Part shown: positions 25,301 through 36,800 of the stretch, piece after piece | Position numbering within the stretch: position 1 is the stretch's first letter | Layout of the letters: every line of letters starts with the position of its first letter | Made by a program: the position numbers and the translations under genes | From: Leptoclinus maculatus | Lineage: Eukaryota > Chordata > Actinopteri > Perciformes > Stichaeidae | Reading direction: 5' to 3' | NCBI GenBank assembly: GCA_032191485.1 | Contig: JAVDOI010000016.1 | Span: 16,264,074 to 16,328,073 of the forward strand | Length of the DNA: 64,000 nt | The notes under the pieces: generated by a model | The model's input: only the letters and a program-made list of their open reading frames with translations | Told to the model about the DNA's origin: nothing | Database searches by the model: none

Positions 25301-28300
25301 AAGGTTAGGTTAGGTTAGGTTAGGGTAAGGTTATGTTAGGTTAGGGTTTTGGAAAAGTTAGGTTTAGGTTAAGGTTTACATTTAAGCAAGTAGCTGTTGC
25401 GGTAACGATTGGGGTAAGTCTCCAGGAAATGAATGTATGAATGTGTGTGAGAGAGAAAGAGCGCGTGCTGTGAATACAGAGGTGCACGTGTGTAACACTG
25501 GTAACTATTTACCTGGCAAAGGTCATTAGCCCCGTTTCAGCACTCCAGTCCTGCAGTTTGTGGTCAAAGTTCAACTTTGTGTTTGGATACTTCTCTGCCT
25601 CTGTGGGAGTAACATGTTACAAAAGGAGCTTATATCACAGATGCAAGCATAATGTCAACACCAGCAGGTTCATGTGACAGGTAATATCTTGTTAAAATGC
25701 ACACCGAGCCTTTCACGATTCCAATAAAATGCCGCAAGGACACAGGCTGCCAGCAAACAGTTAGATCAATCCCCCCGCTGAAGGGGAAGGACATGTTCTG
25801 CTGATTAGCACGACTCTCGTGAACAGCAGTCAGTCTTTCTGGTTTTTGGGGAAAGCGATGTTTAGGTTGTCACACTCCCCAAAATCTCTTCATCTCAATG
25901 TTCACCTCAGGAGTCTGATGAGAGCGACGGCCTTACAATTGGCCCCTTTTTCAGCACACATGATTAAAGACAGACCCATGCTGTCACACATTATCTCCGA
26001 TCGTGCACTGAGGCACTTCATTAAATATTAGGCAAAATCCTTTTAGCCTGAAAAGACCAACACATCCCCCAGACGTGCCCTGGTGTAATCAAACGGTTCA
26101 AAGAAGCTAACGCACAGGGAGCGTCTGTCAATCTGGCTGGGCTCGCTAGCAAACCACCTAATTTAGGACAATTGTTGGGAGGAAATAGTTCTTCTTTGAA
26201 CTTGGAGCGCCACGCATGGTGCTTGAATGAAGAATGTATCGAGGGTAACTTGATTGGCTTTTCATAGAATTCAACACAACGTAATACAATACTGTATTAT
26301 ATGCTGTTTGTAAAAGTGGATCAGTGATCCTTTAAAGTGATACTATACAGTCTGAAATCTATGACAGAAAAATGAACACCTTCGTGCTCTTAGAAATAAA
26401 AAGTTGAATTCACTATAATAAAAGGCACGGTTGCTCAAGTCAGCACACTAAGGCGTTGAGCTACGACATCCTGACTTGGTCTTTGATAGGCAGCTAATGA
26501 TAGCTAACATTAGCAAACTAGTACCTAATTCACTACTCTATCGTAAGATTTCGTGACACATTTTGCGTCATCACTTCAAGGCGTGGTTTTCGTGCCGTGG
26601 ACACTACTATTTTAGGGTTTAATGTATAAAGTACACACTCAGTATTTGGACCCTCGTATAAAATGGAGGACAGTGACAGGAGAAGGTGGACTAAATGGGG
26701 AGTGATGTCGGACGCAGGCCGTGACTCTTCTCGTGCGCTACTGCTACATTTTAGCATTCAGCTACATTCACCCCGTGGCTGTTACTTGTGGCTGCAGCAG
26801 CAAAGTTCAGCAAAAGTTATCTGACCTCCCTTTTAAAAGTCAGCGATGGAGGTTCTGCATCAATTTCATCAATCTAATGCTAATAGAGAGCAAATTCTGC
26901 CGCCTCTTCTATAATACCAGAGAGGCCGGGACTCCTGATAGCTTGCTATATATAAATAAATATAAAAAGTGTTTTGATAGACATTAATTGATTTGTCCAC
27001 ACATGAATCAACATCATAAATATATGGAGAGACTGTCGGTTAAATTATAACTGTGGGTGTATGAGTTTTTTTCTTTAACCTCTTTCGTCATGCGCACACA
27101 TGAAGGGGAAAATGTCTTTTACAACCGGATCTAAAATGAGAAGAATCTGCTCAATATTACAGAGTTGTTAGAAGAATCATTACAAGACGCATTTCATTTC
27201 TTCCTTTTCTGTCTCTTTCTCTCCTTCTTTGTAGGCTGAGCGTTTCACTTTGTGCTGCTGCCTTTATGTAAAACTGATGGGATTCAATTCAGAAACGGCC
27301 TTCGCAAGATTGCTTAAAGACTGACATCTTAAATAGCCGCCAGATTTATGTAATGGGCTGCGTGTCTGAAAAGGACTAAAACTAGAACACATTTCACAGC
27401 GTTTTCTTGTAGAAAATGTGCACCATTTGATTGTTAAATCATCACTTCAAATTGGCTATAATGTGGTTAATCCAGCGCACATCCTGTGACGTTGTGTTGA
27501 GGAGTAATGTTCTTACCTGTTAGCAGCTCTTTGTTCAGATTGGCTCGGTCCACAGACAGGATGAACTGAAAGGAAAATAATCTGTATTAAAGTGCAGTTG
27601 TACAAGCAGCTAACGCTTTAGTTTTATTTAACCGAGCAAGTCCCTGTGGGATTGAGCACCAAACTGCCAGCGGTGTAATTAAAAGCCATTTTCAGACTCA
27701 CTTACCATGCTCTATTGCTTTGTGACATTATTTCAGTCAGACTGCACCAGTTGTCACTTGTACTGTTTAACATTTGGCGCATCCTCGAGTCATTACAGTA
27801 AATGTACCTCTGCCTGTGCACGCATGTTGTTTGAATGTCTTATTGTATGGAAATAATTTGCATAGTTCTTGCATCAAAGAAATAAAAAAATAAATAAAAA
27901 AGTGCAGTTATTTTTGTGAATGACTGTAGTCCTACGATTGGCAATGATGGGATCATATTTCGGTTTAGTAATGATAAAATATATGTTCACATTATAACAA
28001 CGGTCAGCTCACCTGGCCTTTCTTGCCATAAGGGATCGCGGACTGTTTCCCATTCGGGGAATGGATCATTCTTGAATTCATGGGGATCCCTTGAGAGACA
28101 ATCTGTGGCAAAATTATTAATACAGGAAAAAAAAGACATTTATTCACTTTAGGATGAACAATTCTGCAAAGTGTTACACTTTGCATTGGCAAAATCTATG
28201 TTTTCAGTCTCAGTGGTCAAAGTGGAGACAGGATGTTGTGCCATGGTCTGTCCAACATGTGGTCGCCCAGCATCTGACCTTGAGAGTTCATGTGAAAGCC

Positions 28301-29456
28301 TTGTAAAGCAGGACTCGTTTTGTCATGCCGAAAAGTCTAAAAGGGTCTGATGCAGGTGTCTCATGCATGAATAACATGCTCGGTGCAGCAAATGTGGACC
28401 AACAAAGACGACCGCTGACGTCAGATGCCAGAATGAGACATCTTGAGGGGACTGCGAGCAAAGAAAGCAGGGTGGACAGGTAGCCGGGGGCCCGGCCACA
28501 TATGTATTATTTCATTATTAGAAATCTGGCTAAACTAAAAAAAGAAAAAGGGGGAGTTTCCACCAGCTTGCCTCCACCTCGTAGGGGTGGGAATAGTGGA
28601 TGAGCCACACATTTGTATGCAACTAATGTGATATCTTTTAGATCAATAAACAAGCAGGCGAGGGTCAAACCTGTCCTCATTTCCAATTTATAGTCAAACA
28701 TTGAATCTATTTGATCAGCGTACCTTGTCCTCCAACCCAACCTGCTTCAGTGCTTGCCGGCCCCTGTGAGACAAAGCCAGGTTGATGCTTCTTCCCTTCA
28801 CTTCTTTGGCTTGCCGGATATCTGGCCAAAATCAGACACAAAGTGTGAAAAAGTTATGCGTTTTTTAACCTGTGTTTGTACACTGTTCAGGATTATTGTA
28901 CATTTTATGCAAGGGGTCTGTTCCTCAGAGAGGGGCATGATGTAACAATGTTCATTTCTTAAAAATAGAGCTTTCAATACTACCTTCCCGGGTTTCAAAG
29001 ACTTCCACATCGAAGCCTCTTTTGGCAAAGAAGCAGGCATTCAGTGCCCCAACCTAAATGGTGAAGGGAAGTAAAGACATTTATTTGAACATCAGTGCTT
29101 TACACTTTCATACAAAACAAATTATCTCTTAATAAACAATATTAAAGGCTAAACTAAATGCTGCATAGCCATAGCTAAACACACAGCTTTTGTAACCTTA
29201 TTTCCACACTGCTAAATTCAAATACACGTTTGACTGCAATGTGCAGTAAAACAGAAAGTCTTCTTTCCCCCCCACCACAAAAAAAGAGCCTACAGTCCCA
29301 CTTTAGAAGAAGACAGTCGCCTTGGTACGGGTCAATACAACAGATGTAAAAAGGCAAGACATACAATTAATTTCATAATTAATTTTCTTTTCTTACCAAA
29401 CCACCGCCCACCACCACTACTTTTTTCTTGGTTGGCCTGCCTGTTGATTCCTCCAT
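13385..29456 (-). CDS. kmo: Kynurenine 3-monooxygenase
   Basis: FAD enzyme of the outer mitochondrial membrane that hydroxylates L-kynurenine to 3-hydroxykynurenine using NADPH and O2, in tryptophan catabolism. Fifteen coding exons on the minus strand, in order: 29456-29397, 29053-28984, 28821-28724, 28102-28013, 27565-27517, 25600-25513, 21397-21232, 21116-21045, 19502-19381, 18933-18786, 18704-18647, 18564-18482, 17506-17405, 17309-17250, 13525-13385. All introns are GT-AG and in phase, giving 468 aa against 486 in human. Visible: Rossmann motif GGGLVG at residues 17-22; GRSINLALSHRGRQAL; the CDGA motif at 168-171; YIPHGYMELT; the LHIWPRNTFMMIALPN strand; the second FAD motif GDAAHAVVPFYGQG at 305-318; and RYHEAVDRWHWQ. 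A C-terminal hydrophobic segment at about 427-444 fits the outer-membrane anchor. The last exon is shorter than in mammals. Its reading frame looks intact, so the gene appears functional. Confidence 0.95.
13955..14130 (+). repeat. Decayed SINE-like repeat in kmo intron 14
   Basis: Starts with a stretch resembling a tRNA-derived head (GGCTCAATAGGTAGAGAGGGT). It continues with TACATGTC and GAAGTGTCC blocks and CAGCCCACTGCTCC, and ends in a GGGTTAAATGCAGA ... GACAATAAA tail followed by A-rich DNA. I recognise this order from teleost tRNA-type SINEs. The middle appears deleted and no functional tRNA fold is expected. Confidence 0.55.
14390..14620. repeat. Teleost dispersed repeat in kmo intron 14
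   Basis: Contains TAGTTGTTGAGACATTTCA, the GGTGGCACT...GGGAGAGTCAGGGGATC block and CATCCTCTGGGGACCATGA. I recognise this combination from many fish introns. Class and boundaries are uncertain. Confidence 0.55.
15075..16957. mobile_element. Non-autonomous element with long inverted arms, kmo intron 14
   Basis: The left arm (15075-15822) and right arm (16707-16957) are inverted copies. The outer ends pair almost perfectly (15075-15120 with 16912-16957). The inner parts also pair (about 15681-15822 with 16707-16850), including the block GCGGGCGGAGCCACATTTCC and its complement. The left arm is much longer because a 40-bp unit is repeated 15 times in it. The core (15823-16706) is AT-rich, with a decayed set of similar units near 16165-16385, and encodes no transposase. 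A 9-bp direct repeat, CGCCGGAGG, lies outside both ends (15058-15066 and 16967-16975) and may be the target duplication, but it is set back 8-9 bp from where the arms stop pairing. Superfamily unknown. Confidence 0.75.
15081..15680. repeat. 40-bp minisatellite, 15 units
   Basis: Perfect or near-perfect 40-bp units (core GTGGCACCTCAGTGACTAG, then TCTGTGGCAGGCGTCAGGAC) across the left arm of the inverted-repeat element. Units differ mainly at one base (CTCAG or CTTAG), reading C T C T C T C T T C C T C C C in order. The early alternation suggests an 80-bp pair was the unit of some duplications. Confidence 0.95.
19630..19830 (-). repeat. Dispersed teleost repeat in kmo intron 8
   Basis: Read on the minus strand it starts near TTTAAAGGAGCAGTGTGTAG, continues with GGATTTG and CTAGTGGTGAAG, and further on has TTTGGTTTGTCCAGTCTGGG and an AAACATGGCAGCC block. 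The same opening modules, plus-strand, occur at the right edge of the window (63885-64000). Non-coding and of unknown class. Confidence 0.6.
21903..22682 (+). pseudogene. piggyBac-type transposase remnant
   Basis: From an ATG at 21903 the frame has an acidic N-terminal region and then the transposase fold start (SAFELFITPSI, GRLVYGDSWKDLDVTHLQAY, IGLLILAGLYKSKGEATASL, VFSRVIRFDDR). A TGA at 22575-22577 interrupts it. The same frame then continues with YNPGPHVTVDECLVAFRGRC, carrying the conserved first catalytic aspartate of the family (VDE). The frame enters the palindrome block at 22683, so the remaining catalytic core and cysteine-rich C-terminus are deleted. It cannot encode an active enzyme. 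Confidence 0.85.
22909..22930. repeat. G-rich homopolymer tract
   Basis: GGGGGGTGGG followed by a long G run, inside the decayed piggyBac element. Simple sequence only. Confidence 0.85.
23103..25030. other. kmo intron 6, unassigned part
   Basis: AT-rich intron sequence between the piggyBac relic and the telomere-like array. I see no exon, RNA gene or complete repeat in it. Confidence 0.5.
25033..25375. repeat. Interstitial telomere-like array in kmo intron 6
   Basis: About 340 bp of TTAGGT, TTAAGG and GGGTTAGGG-type units, variants of the vertebrate telomere hexamer TTAGGG. A longer block starting TTAAGGGTTAGGGTAGGG recurs at about 25044, 25126 and 25257, so the array also has higher-order duplications. 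It lies between kmo exons 6 and 7, so it is interstitial and not a chromosome end. Confidence 0.9.
25601..27516. other. kmo intron 5
   Basis: About 1.9 kb of intron. The part near 26470-26960 contains CTAACATTAGCAAACTAG-like motifs and looks like old repeat DNA, but I could not assign it. No coding exon is seen. Confidence 0.45.
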
Positions 29457-30805
29457 TGTGCTTCAGGTTCTCTGGTGATCTGAACCCTCTCACTGTCCAG
29501 TTTAGAGTGATTGACAAAGGTGGTGGGTAATGATTAAAAAGAGGCGGAGCAGAGAGAGTCCCATGTAATGTCACTCTCCAAACAACCTGCTGAGGTGGAA
29601 ATTCATTGGGATTTTGCAAACCAGGCTGAACCGTCCTGCTGTATAGGCCCACACTGGGTTTTCTTAAAAGCTCATATAATGATAACCTGTGTGTAGTCAT
29701 AAGGCCCATTAATAAAAAGAGGGACGAGACCATTACAGCAGTGAGGTAAGTGGTGTGATTAGGGTCTAGTAGTGAATTTTGTTGAACAAGTGAAGGTCGC
29801 CATCTAGTGGCTGTTTGATGTCAGCAATTTCAGTGGGAATAACTACAACCCACAGCACACGCACGTAAATTCAAAGAGTACATGTGCAGAACATTTTCAG
29901 TTTATGTTATCAGTGTTAATATTAAAGGGAAAGTAAGCTACATATTGCGTACATAAAATGAAGAATATAGTATTTAGAAATAAATCAAAATAGCCTGCAG
30001 TTATTTTATTTGTCAAAAATATAGTAAAAGTAGCCGATTTATTTTTTTCATGTCTAATTGTGGTGCGATGTACAAATGGTCTTGGTTTGAATGTCCAAAG
30101 TTAATCAATTTAATTGTATTGCATGTGTAATTTACCCATTCCCACAGTACAGAGAAAGCTAAATATTTGTCGATCTCAATGCCTTTAAAACAAAGAAAAA
30201 AATGTATTGTGTAATGTAGTTGTATTATTGGCTCACTATTCATTTACATTTTGACATTTGTAGTGGAGTAATTTGCAAAGGTTTGTGGATGTTACAGTCT
30301 CTGCAGATTTCAAGTTAAATTTCATCTCTGACTTTACTATTGATACAATTTCTGCATCACCAGTTAACTACATCTTATGCCCATTTAGTTTTCCACAAGG
30401 AGAGGCGATGAATTGCGTGCAGTATTTTAATCTATTTATTTGACAATTTTGCATCAGTTGTGTTCATTTCTCAATGATGTGTAACTACAGTTGAAATGCG
30501 TATGACGGGGCTCTTAAACCAATACGATACGATGAACAAAAACGCGCAGGGCTCCTAATCGATATCAGAACCAATGACACAACACAATTTCAGAAATGTG
30601 CTAGATATTTTGCCGCATCCCAGTAATTTTACCTTTGACTGCCTAATCAATATCTATTGTCGTTATCACATGGACCAGCCGCTGATATCATCGCAGAATT
30701 GATAACATGCCATGTTGAATTACGCTCTGTTCGGTGTGTGATTGCTTTTGTCTATTTAAATATGGCGCTGTAAAAGCCAAGGTTTGTTTTTTATGGGTGC
30801 AAAGT
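29457..30805. promoter_or_regulatory. Divergent kmo-ide intergenic region
   Basis: The kmo start (minus) and ide start (plus) are 1.35 kb apart, head to head, so both promoters should lie here. The proximal 100 bp before ide contains TATTTAAATATGGCGC (30752-30767), but no textbook TATA box at a fixed distance can be tied to a start site. No other gene is seen. Confidence 0.5.
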
Positions 30806-30891
30806 ATGTTTAAGTGCATTAACCGAACGGCCCAGTTTACGAGATACCTCCAGTCGGCAGGCAACGGTTTCTGTATTAACCAAGAGTTTAG
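30806..30891 (+). CDS. ide: ide exon 1, probable mitochondrial leader
   Basis: Encodes 28 residues and part of a 29th, beginning [20 protein letters not shown]. It is basic and lacks acidic residues until near its end, like a mitochondrial presequence. The next upstream ATG (30793) hits a stop after six codons. The downstream M38 ([11 protein letters not shown], exon 2) aligns with the second initiator of mammalian IDE, so long and short forms are expected. This exon is the least conserved part, and the exact start is less certain than the rest of the gene. Confidence 0.75.
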
Positions 30892-33800
30892 GTAAGTGTT
30901 GTCAAGTCAAATGTCTTAACTTTTTGTGAGAAACAATTGAGTTATTTTCACACCAAAGGTAGGTTAGCTAGCTGCCGAAGTAAAGCCGGTTTGCTGAGCT
31001 AAGTTAAGACCCAAGCTAACGTAAGACTGAAGCCGTTAGCTATGATGCTACGTAGGGTGGCACTGTTAGCTAGCTAAAACGGATTTGTGTGCGGAGCTAC
31101 CGCATAATGCACAATTATAATACATTTTATAACAGCAGGAAATACACGCTAACCACATAATTAGACAAACTAACAACACTTGTATCCTTGCTCATATTCC
31201 TGGAGCTCGTGTTGCTAATTTAGCAAGCTAACGTTAACGCTAGTTTGCCTTCTGTGAGGGGGATTGTTTTATGTCCTCTAGCGAGTAATGCTGGCTAATC
31301 TTTGCTGTACTTTGGGCGAAACAGTTGTATTCGTGTTTTCATACAACCACCTAATAGTACATTGCGAATAATTCTGGTATATTTCCTCTTTGTCTAGCTA
31401 ATAGCTAACGTTAACCGTAACGTTACTTTGCTAAATACAGTCCCGAACAGATTTGTTGGTTGTTTCATAGCTGATAACAACTATACGCCGTGTGAGTTAA
31501 ATAGTTAAATAATGAATTGTCATATTCTTACAAATGTGCTCTACATCAACAATGAGTTTGCTAATAGCAGCTGCTTTCACAGTGATGTTACCAGGTGCAT
31601 GTTGTTGCTGTACGTTAGTCTGAGTGAATGTCCAATTGACCCAACTATGGCATCTGTTAAAACCCTGAAAAGGTTACCTCAGTGAGTGTTGTGGCTTATA
31701 TTTAGTGTGAGTGTACATTATGTATTTATTTATACGTCTTATATACAAGTCAGTCTTGTCATACACAGAATGTCACTTGTGATTTTTGTCCCCAAAGCAC
31801 TCTGTGCCTTACCAAAAAAAGAGATAATGGAGTCACCCTCGGTAGAACTAAATGTGTGTTGTATCAGAATAGGACAGAGTCCTTGGCTAACTGCACCAAA
31901 CGTTGAGCGTACATTTGATTCCCTCCACTGCAGGCCGGTGTCATCCTTGCCTCTCAGAATGACCGACCCGGCAGTAAACAGGGTGGTCGGTGAAATAATT
32001 CGCTCTCCTGAGGACAAACGGGTTTACCAGGGTTTGGAGTTCACCAATGGCCTGAAGGCAATGCTCATCAGTGACCCGACAACAGACAAATCCTCAGCTG
32101 CTTTGGACGTCCAAATAGGTAAAGGTCTTTCATTGCTATTGTCCTGCAAGGTAGTCTTGTTTTTTCATGTGGCTTTAAGCCTTACAGGGGGCTTTTTGAA
32201 AGCGCTAGGGAAATATATGCACAATATCTAAACATTTTCTTTGCCCTGTAGGCTATGAGTATTTTGGTAAAATGCATGGAAAAAATGGTGTACTGCTCAG
32301 ATTACCATAGTTGCATACATAGTTAGGTTTTAGGAAAAGACATTCTTAATACTCCACACTACCTATGTTAACCTCATTTTTAAAATCATATTATTAAGAT
32401 ACTGTTTCTATGTGTTAATTAAAATCATTGCTTGAATAACAAGTTCACAATGTAATATATAGTTGCTGTGCAATTACACATCTAGGGTTATTTCCACTCT
32501 TTCCTCTCCAGTGTAGCAGACAATGAAAAGTCAAGATGCTGTATTTTGTAACTGATTTTCTGTGGCCATTCTTCTTCAATTCCCAGGTTCATTATCGGAC
32601 CCAGGGAACATCTCGGGCCTGGCGCACTTCTGTGAGCACATGCTGTTCCTGGGGACAAAGAAGTACCCCAAGGAGAATGAGTACAGCCAGTTCCTCAGTG
32701 AGCACGCAGGCAGCTCCAACGCCTTTACCAGCGGGGAGCACACCAACTACTACTTTGACGTGTCCCATGAGCACTTGGAAGGCGCTCTAGACAGGTACTT
32801 TCCTGTTAATTTGATGAGATTCATTTTGACATGTATGAAAAGTAATTTGTACTTTTTATTGGCTCCGCTGTAATCATGTGTAGACTTTGGCACCCTGGTA
32901 CGACTTGGTCTCTCAATGTTAGTCACGATTGGGAAACCTGACACTTTACAGCCAGTCCAATCAAATTAATCTAACTAGTCTCAAATATTTGAGACTTGAG
33001 TTAGAAGTCTTGTTTATTTTTTTAAGGCTCGATATACCATAACCCAATTAAGACAGATCTCTGCCTAAGTGCTTGTTTATTCATCCCATTACAGTGTTTC
33101 CCTTGGGAGTCCAGGTGTTAACTCAGTTGAGCTGTCAGGTTGTTGTCTGATCATCTCTGGTTACCAGACCTGGCTTTGTTGTGCTATTTTCTTTTTTTCT
33201 GTATAACCATCAGCATAGTTCCTACCCCCCACTCTGGCTAGGAAACCTCAGGCACAGGGTGTAACCGATGTCCGCAGCCTTGCAGAGGTCTCTGCTCACG
33301 TGTCGGCCGTGGGGGGGTTTGCAGAGGGCAGTCGGGCGGTGTCAGACTTGAACCTATCGGGATAAGCTTACCTACTTATAAATGAATGATAGCATAGCAG
33401 GCACCTGTTTATGTGTGGTGGGCTAATTGTTCCCCTGTGCCGGTGAATTGTGAAGGCCATCTGCACTGTAGTGGTAGTAAAGGACAGTGCAGAGTATGTT
33501 TAAATATTAATGATGTTGCCTCTTTGAAAATAGAAGAGCGCTGAGTCTGAAAGGAGCATATGCATCATTAACTGGCCCTGTTATTTTAACCGTGCCCTTG
33601 TATTTATATACTTTCTAGGGAGATGGCACATTTGGTCATTTGTAATCAAAGAGCAAGATTCCTTTTTTGGGGGATTAAAGACTGAGTTTGAATCTTCTAC
33701 TACAAACATGTCAGTACTCGGGGTTATGGTGTGAATAATTGATCTAAACAACTAGCTGCTTTTTGTCGGATGACATGACTTTGTACAATATTCCATCTGT

Positions 33801-36800
33801 TGCATAAATCTTTAAATCTATAGCAAAATCTCACCTTGGACGGTGCTTTGAAAACATTCAAATGTTGTGTGTGTGCTCTTTACTCATTTGTTTGGCAGTT
33901 TGCCCTTATTTTGCACTCATGCAAATAAATTTTCATCACGTCTGCTTCATGTTCTTTTCTGTGTCTACAAGTGGTCCAACACATTTAACCCAGAACAGCA
34001 TTAGGCTACTGCTGAAAGAGCAAATCTTTTAATGTTCCAGCTCTAAGAAACCTCATTACGCACCTTAAAGTGAATTGCTGCTATACCGACATTAGTTTTG
34101 AACCATGCAGTTTAATGTTCCCCTTACTGTCATTTTGCCATCTGTGTAGGTTTGCCCAGTTCTTCCTGTGCCCTCTGTTTGATGAGAGCTGTAAGGACCG
34201 GGAGGTGAATGCTGTGGACTCGGAGCACGAGAAGAACCTGATGAATGATTCCTGGAGGCTGTTCCAGTTAGAGAAGGCCACCGGCAACCCTAACCACCCC
34301 TTCAGCAAATTTGGAACAGGTAGTTATCATTATTTTACACACACGCTACAGCTTTGATCTGTGACATTAATACCCCTTTTTATGCCTCATAACCATAACC
34401 ATTAAGATTCACGCCGTCGTGAGGGAAAGCATCTCAACGCGTGAAGGGTTTTACTCTCTGGGCGAAGGGAAGTCAGAGTGACGCGAGCTCAAAATAACCA
34501 ACTGATGGCAGCCTTGAATTATATCTTCATCCAGTTAAGAATAGAATAGAAGAGGATCAGACAGGCCTGAAAATCACGCCCTGTTAGCAGACCAGCATAA
34601 TCCTCTCAGGAGTGTTGCTTTGATTTTCTGTCTCAAAAGATTTGAAAAGTGGTTCATTCACAGATGGCAGGCGAGCAGCTTGTTCATGTGCTTTACAAGC
34701 TGTCACTGGGTCCTCATAAACTGATTGGTTCTCAGACTAAATGACTCAAAGTATTATATTTTAGTGCTCTGAATATTCATACGGTCCTCAATAAGACCAC
34801 GCTGACGTTTTTCTGTCTGCGTCCTTTGTATTCTTAAAAAAAGGAACAGTCATTGCTCTCTGTGCAGTGATCATTATCTAATGTCAATACACTGCTCATG
34901 TTTCTGAAGTAGGACAATGAAACGGAAGGATTTTATGTTTTTATTTTTTATGAACTAGTCTCATTGCATTTGTACTCCTTGTCATTGAGAAGCTGTGACA
35001 TTGATTTTGAAAACCCAATATTCTCTCTTTGTGTATTATTTCTCTCTTTAGGGAACAAGTTGACCCTTGAGACCCGCCCGTCTAAAGATGGGATTGACAT
35101 TCGTCAGGAGCTCCTGAAATTTCATTCTACGTATTACTCCTCCAACCTCATGGGACTGTGTGTGTTGGGAAGAGGTAAGAGCTAACCTCTCACCAACGTC
35201 ACGTCGCAATGTCGCTAAATACCTCAATCGGCCTCATGTGACTTATCAGTCAAGACAACAAAGAGGAACAAACAATGCAAGTCATGCATGACGTTGTGTA
35301 CATGGGCAAGACCATAATATTTCAAGTTTGTTTTTCAAGTTTTTATACAAATATATATCGATGGCGAATCAATTGTGTTACTGTACCTCAGTAAAAGTGC
35401 CAAAACAAATGAGCCATTGTCAAGACTGAACCAAGAATGCTGGTTGTAATATTTCTTAAAGGTCAGTCCGTACACCATCTGCCCTACATCGCCTCTTTTT
35501 TATTTTGCATGTTTGTATTCTTAGGATTTGCAAACACGTGATTTATTTATTTTCTAAAATATCTTCCTTTTGATCTTTTACTAGTTTCAGCCTTTGTGAT
35601 CCTCTGTAATGGTGAGAAACTTTGTAACGCTGCTTCCTGTTTGGTAAAAGAGCAGCACCTGCTTCCTGTTTGGCCATCTTCAGTCGTTGTGTTGAAGGAC
35701 AGTCGAACACATTTCTTAATAAACTAAAGCTGATATTGCAGTAAATAAATACGCATTCAAAAATTAAAGCAACAAGGGTTTCTCACAGATGAGCTTATGT
35801 TTTTTTTTAATGGTCATAATATTAATGGCACCGTTTCCGAATGATTGGTGATGATTTATTGATCTTAGGATCTCCACAAAACACCTGTTTTTATTTCTAC
35901 GAAGTAAATGATTTTCTTAAATCCTCTTGTGTACCGTGTTCACTTTAATAAGAGCTAGCTCTGAATTTAAAGGCAGAAACGGTGTCACCAGTGTGTTCAT
36001 CACCAGCTGACATTTTGCAAAACGTCCTCATCTGAAGTGAGACGTAGTTTGACAGACGTGCTTCCAGGAACATCCTGACATGACTGATTGCTCCGAGTTA
36101 CTCAACTGCTGAATGTCTCGTGAGCTTCCTTGTGTGTTCATTGGTCAATAATATCATTGGTGTGGAACCGTTGTTTGCATTCTGGAAATACTTTGACGGT
36201 CGAAGTGTGATAGTCGGTTTATGTTTTACTGAAAGAGTGCAGTCAGAGATCCATCCTTTTATTATAAGCTAGAAGCCACTAATACGATTCTTTGGGTATT
36301 CTTTGCACTCATATGATCTACTTGTTGTCTATTAACTTTGAAATGAATCTTAAGCTCAACTATGTTTTTTTCCTCTACCTACAGAATCATTAGATGAGTT
36401 GACCTCCATGGTGGTCAAGCTGTTTGGAGAAGTGGAGAACAAGAACGTACCTATCCCAGAATTCCCTGAGCACCCCTTCCAGGAAGAACACCTGAAAGTG
36501 AGTCGGTTACTTATCTCACCAATGTTTCTCATCTCTTTACACTTTTACTGGGCCATACCCAATATTTAATGTGATATAATATATGTTTGCTATATGAATA
36601 TACATTGTCAATGTTTTGTGGGGTAAATGTATTCAGGCACAGGATAATGAAAACGTTTTCATTAACATCAAAATCTGTTTTCTAAAATATCGTAAGAATG
36701 AGTTTTCCTAAGTAACAATATGTTTACTACTCTTGCAGCAATTCTACAAAGTGGTGCCTATTAAAGACATCAGGAACCTGTATGTGACTTTCCCCATCCC

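Noticed and set aside
25033..25375. A chromosome end
   Set aside because: The array is flanked by kmo exons on both sides, so it is interstitial.
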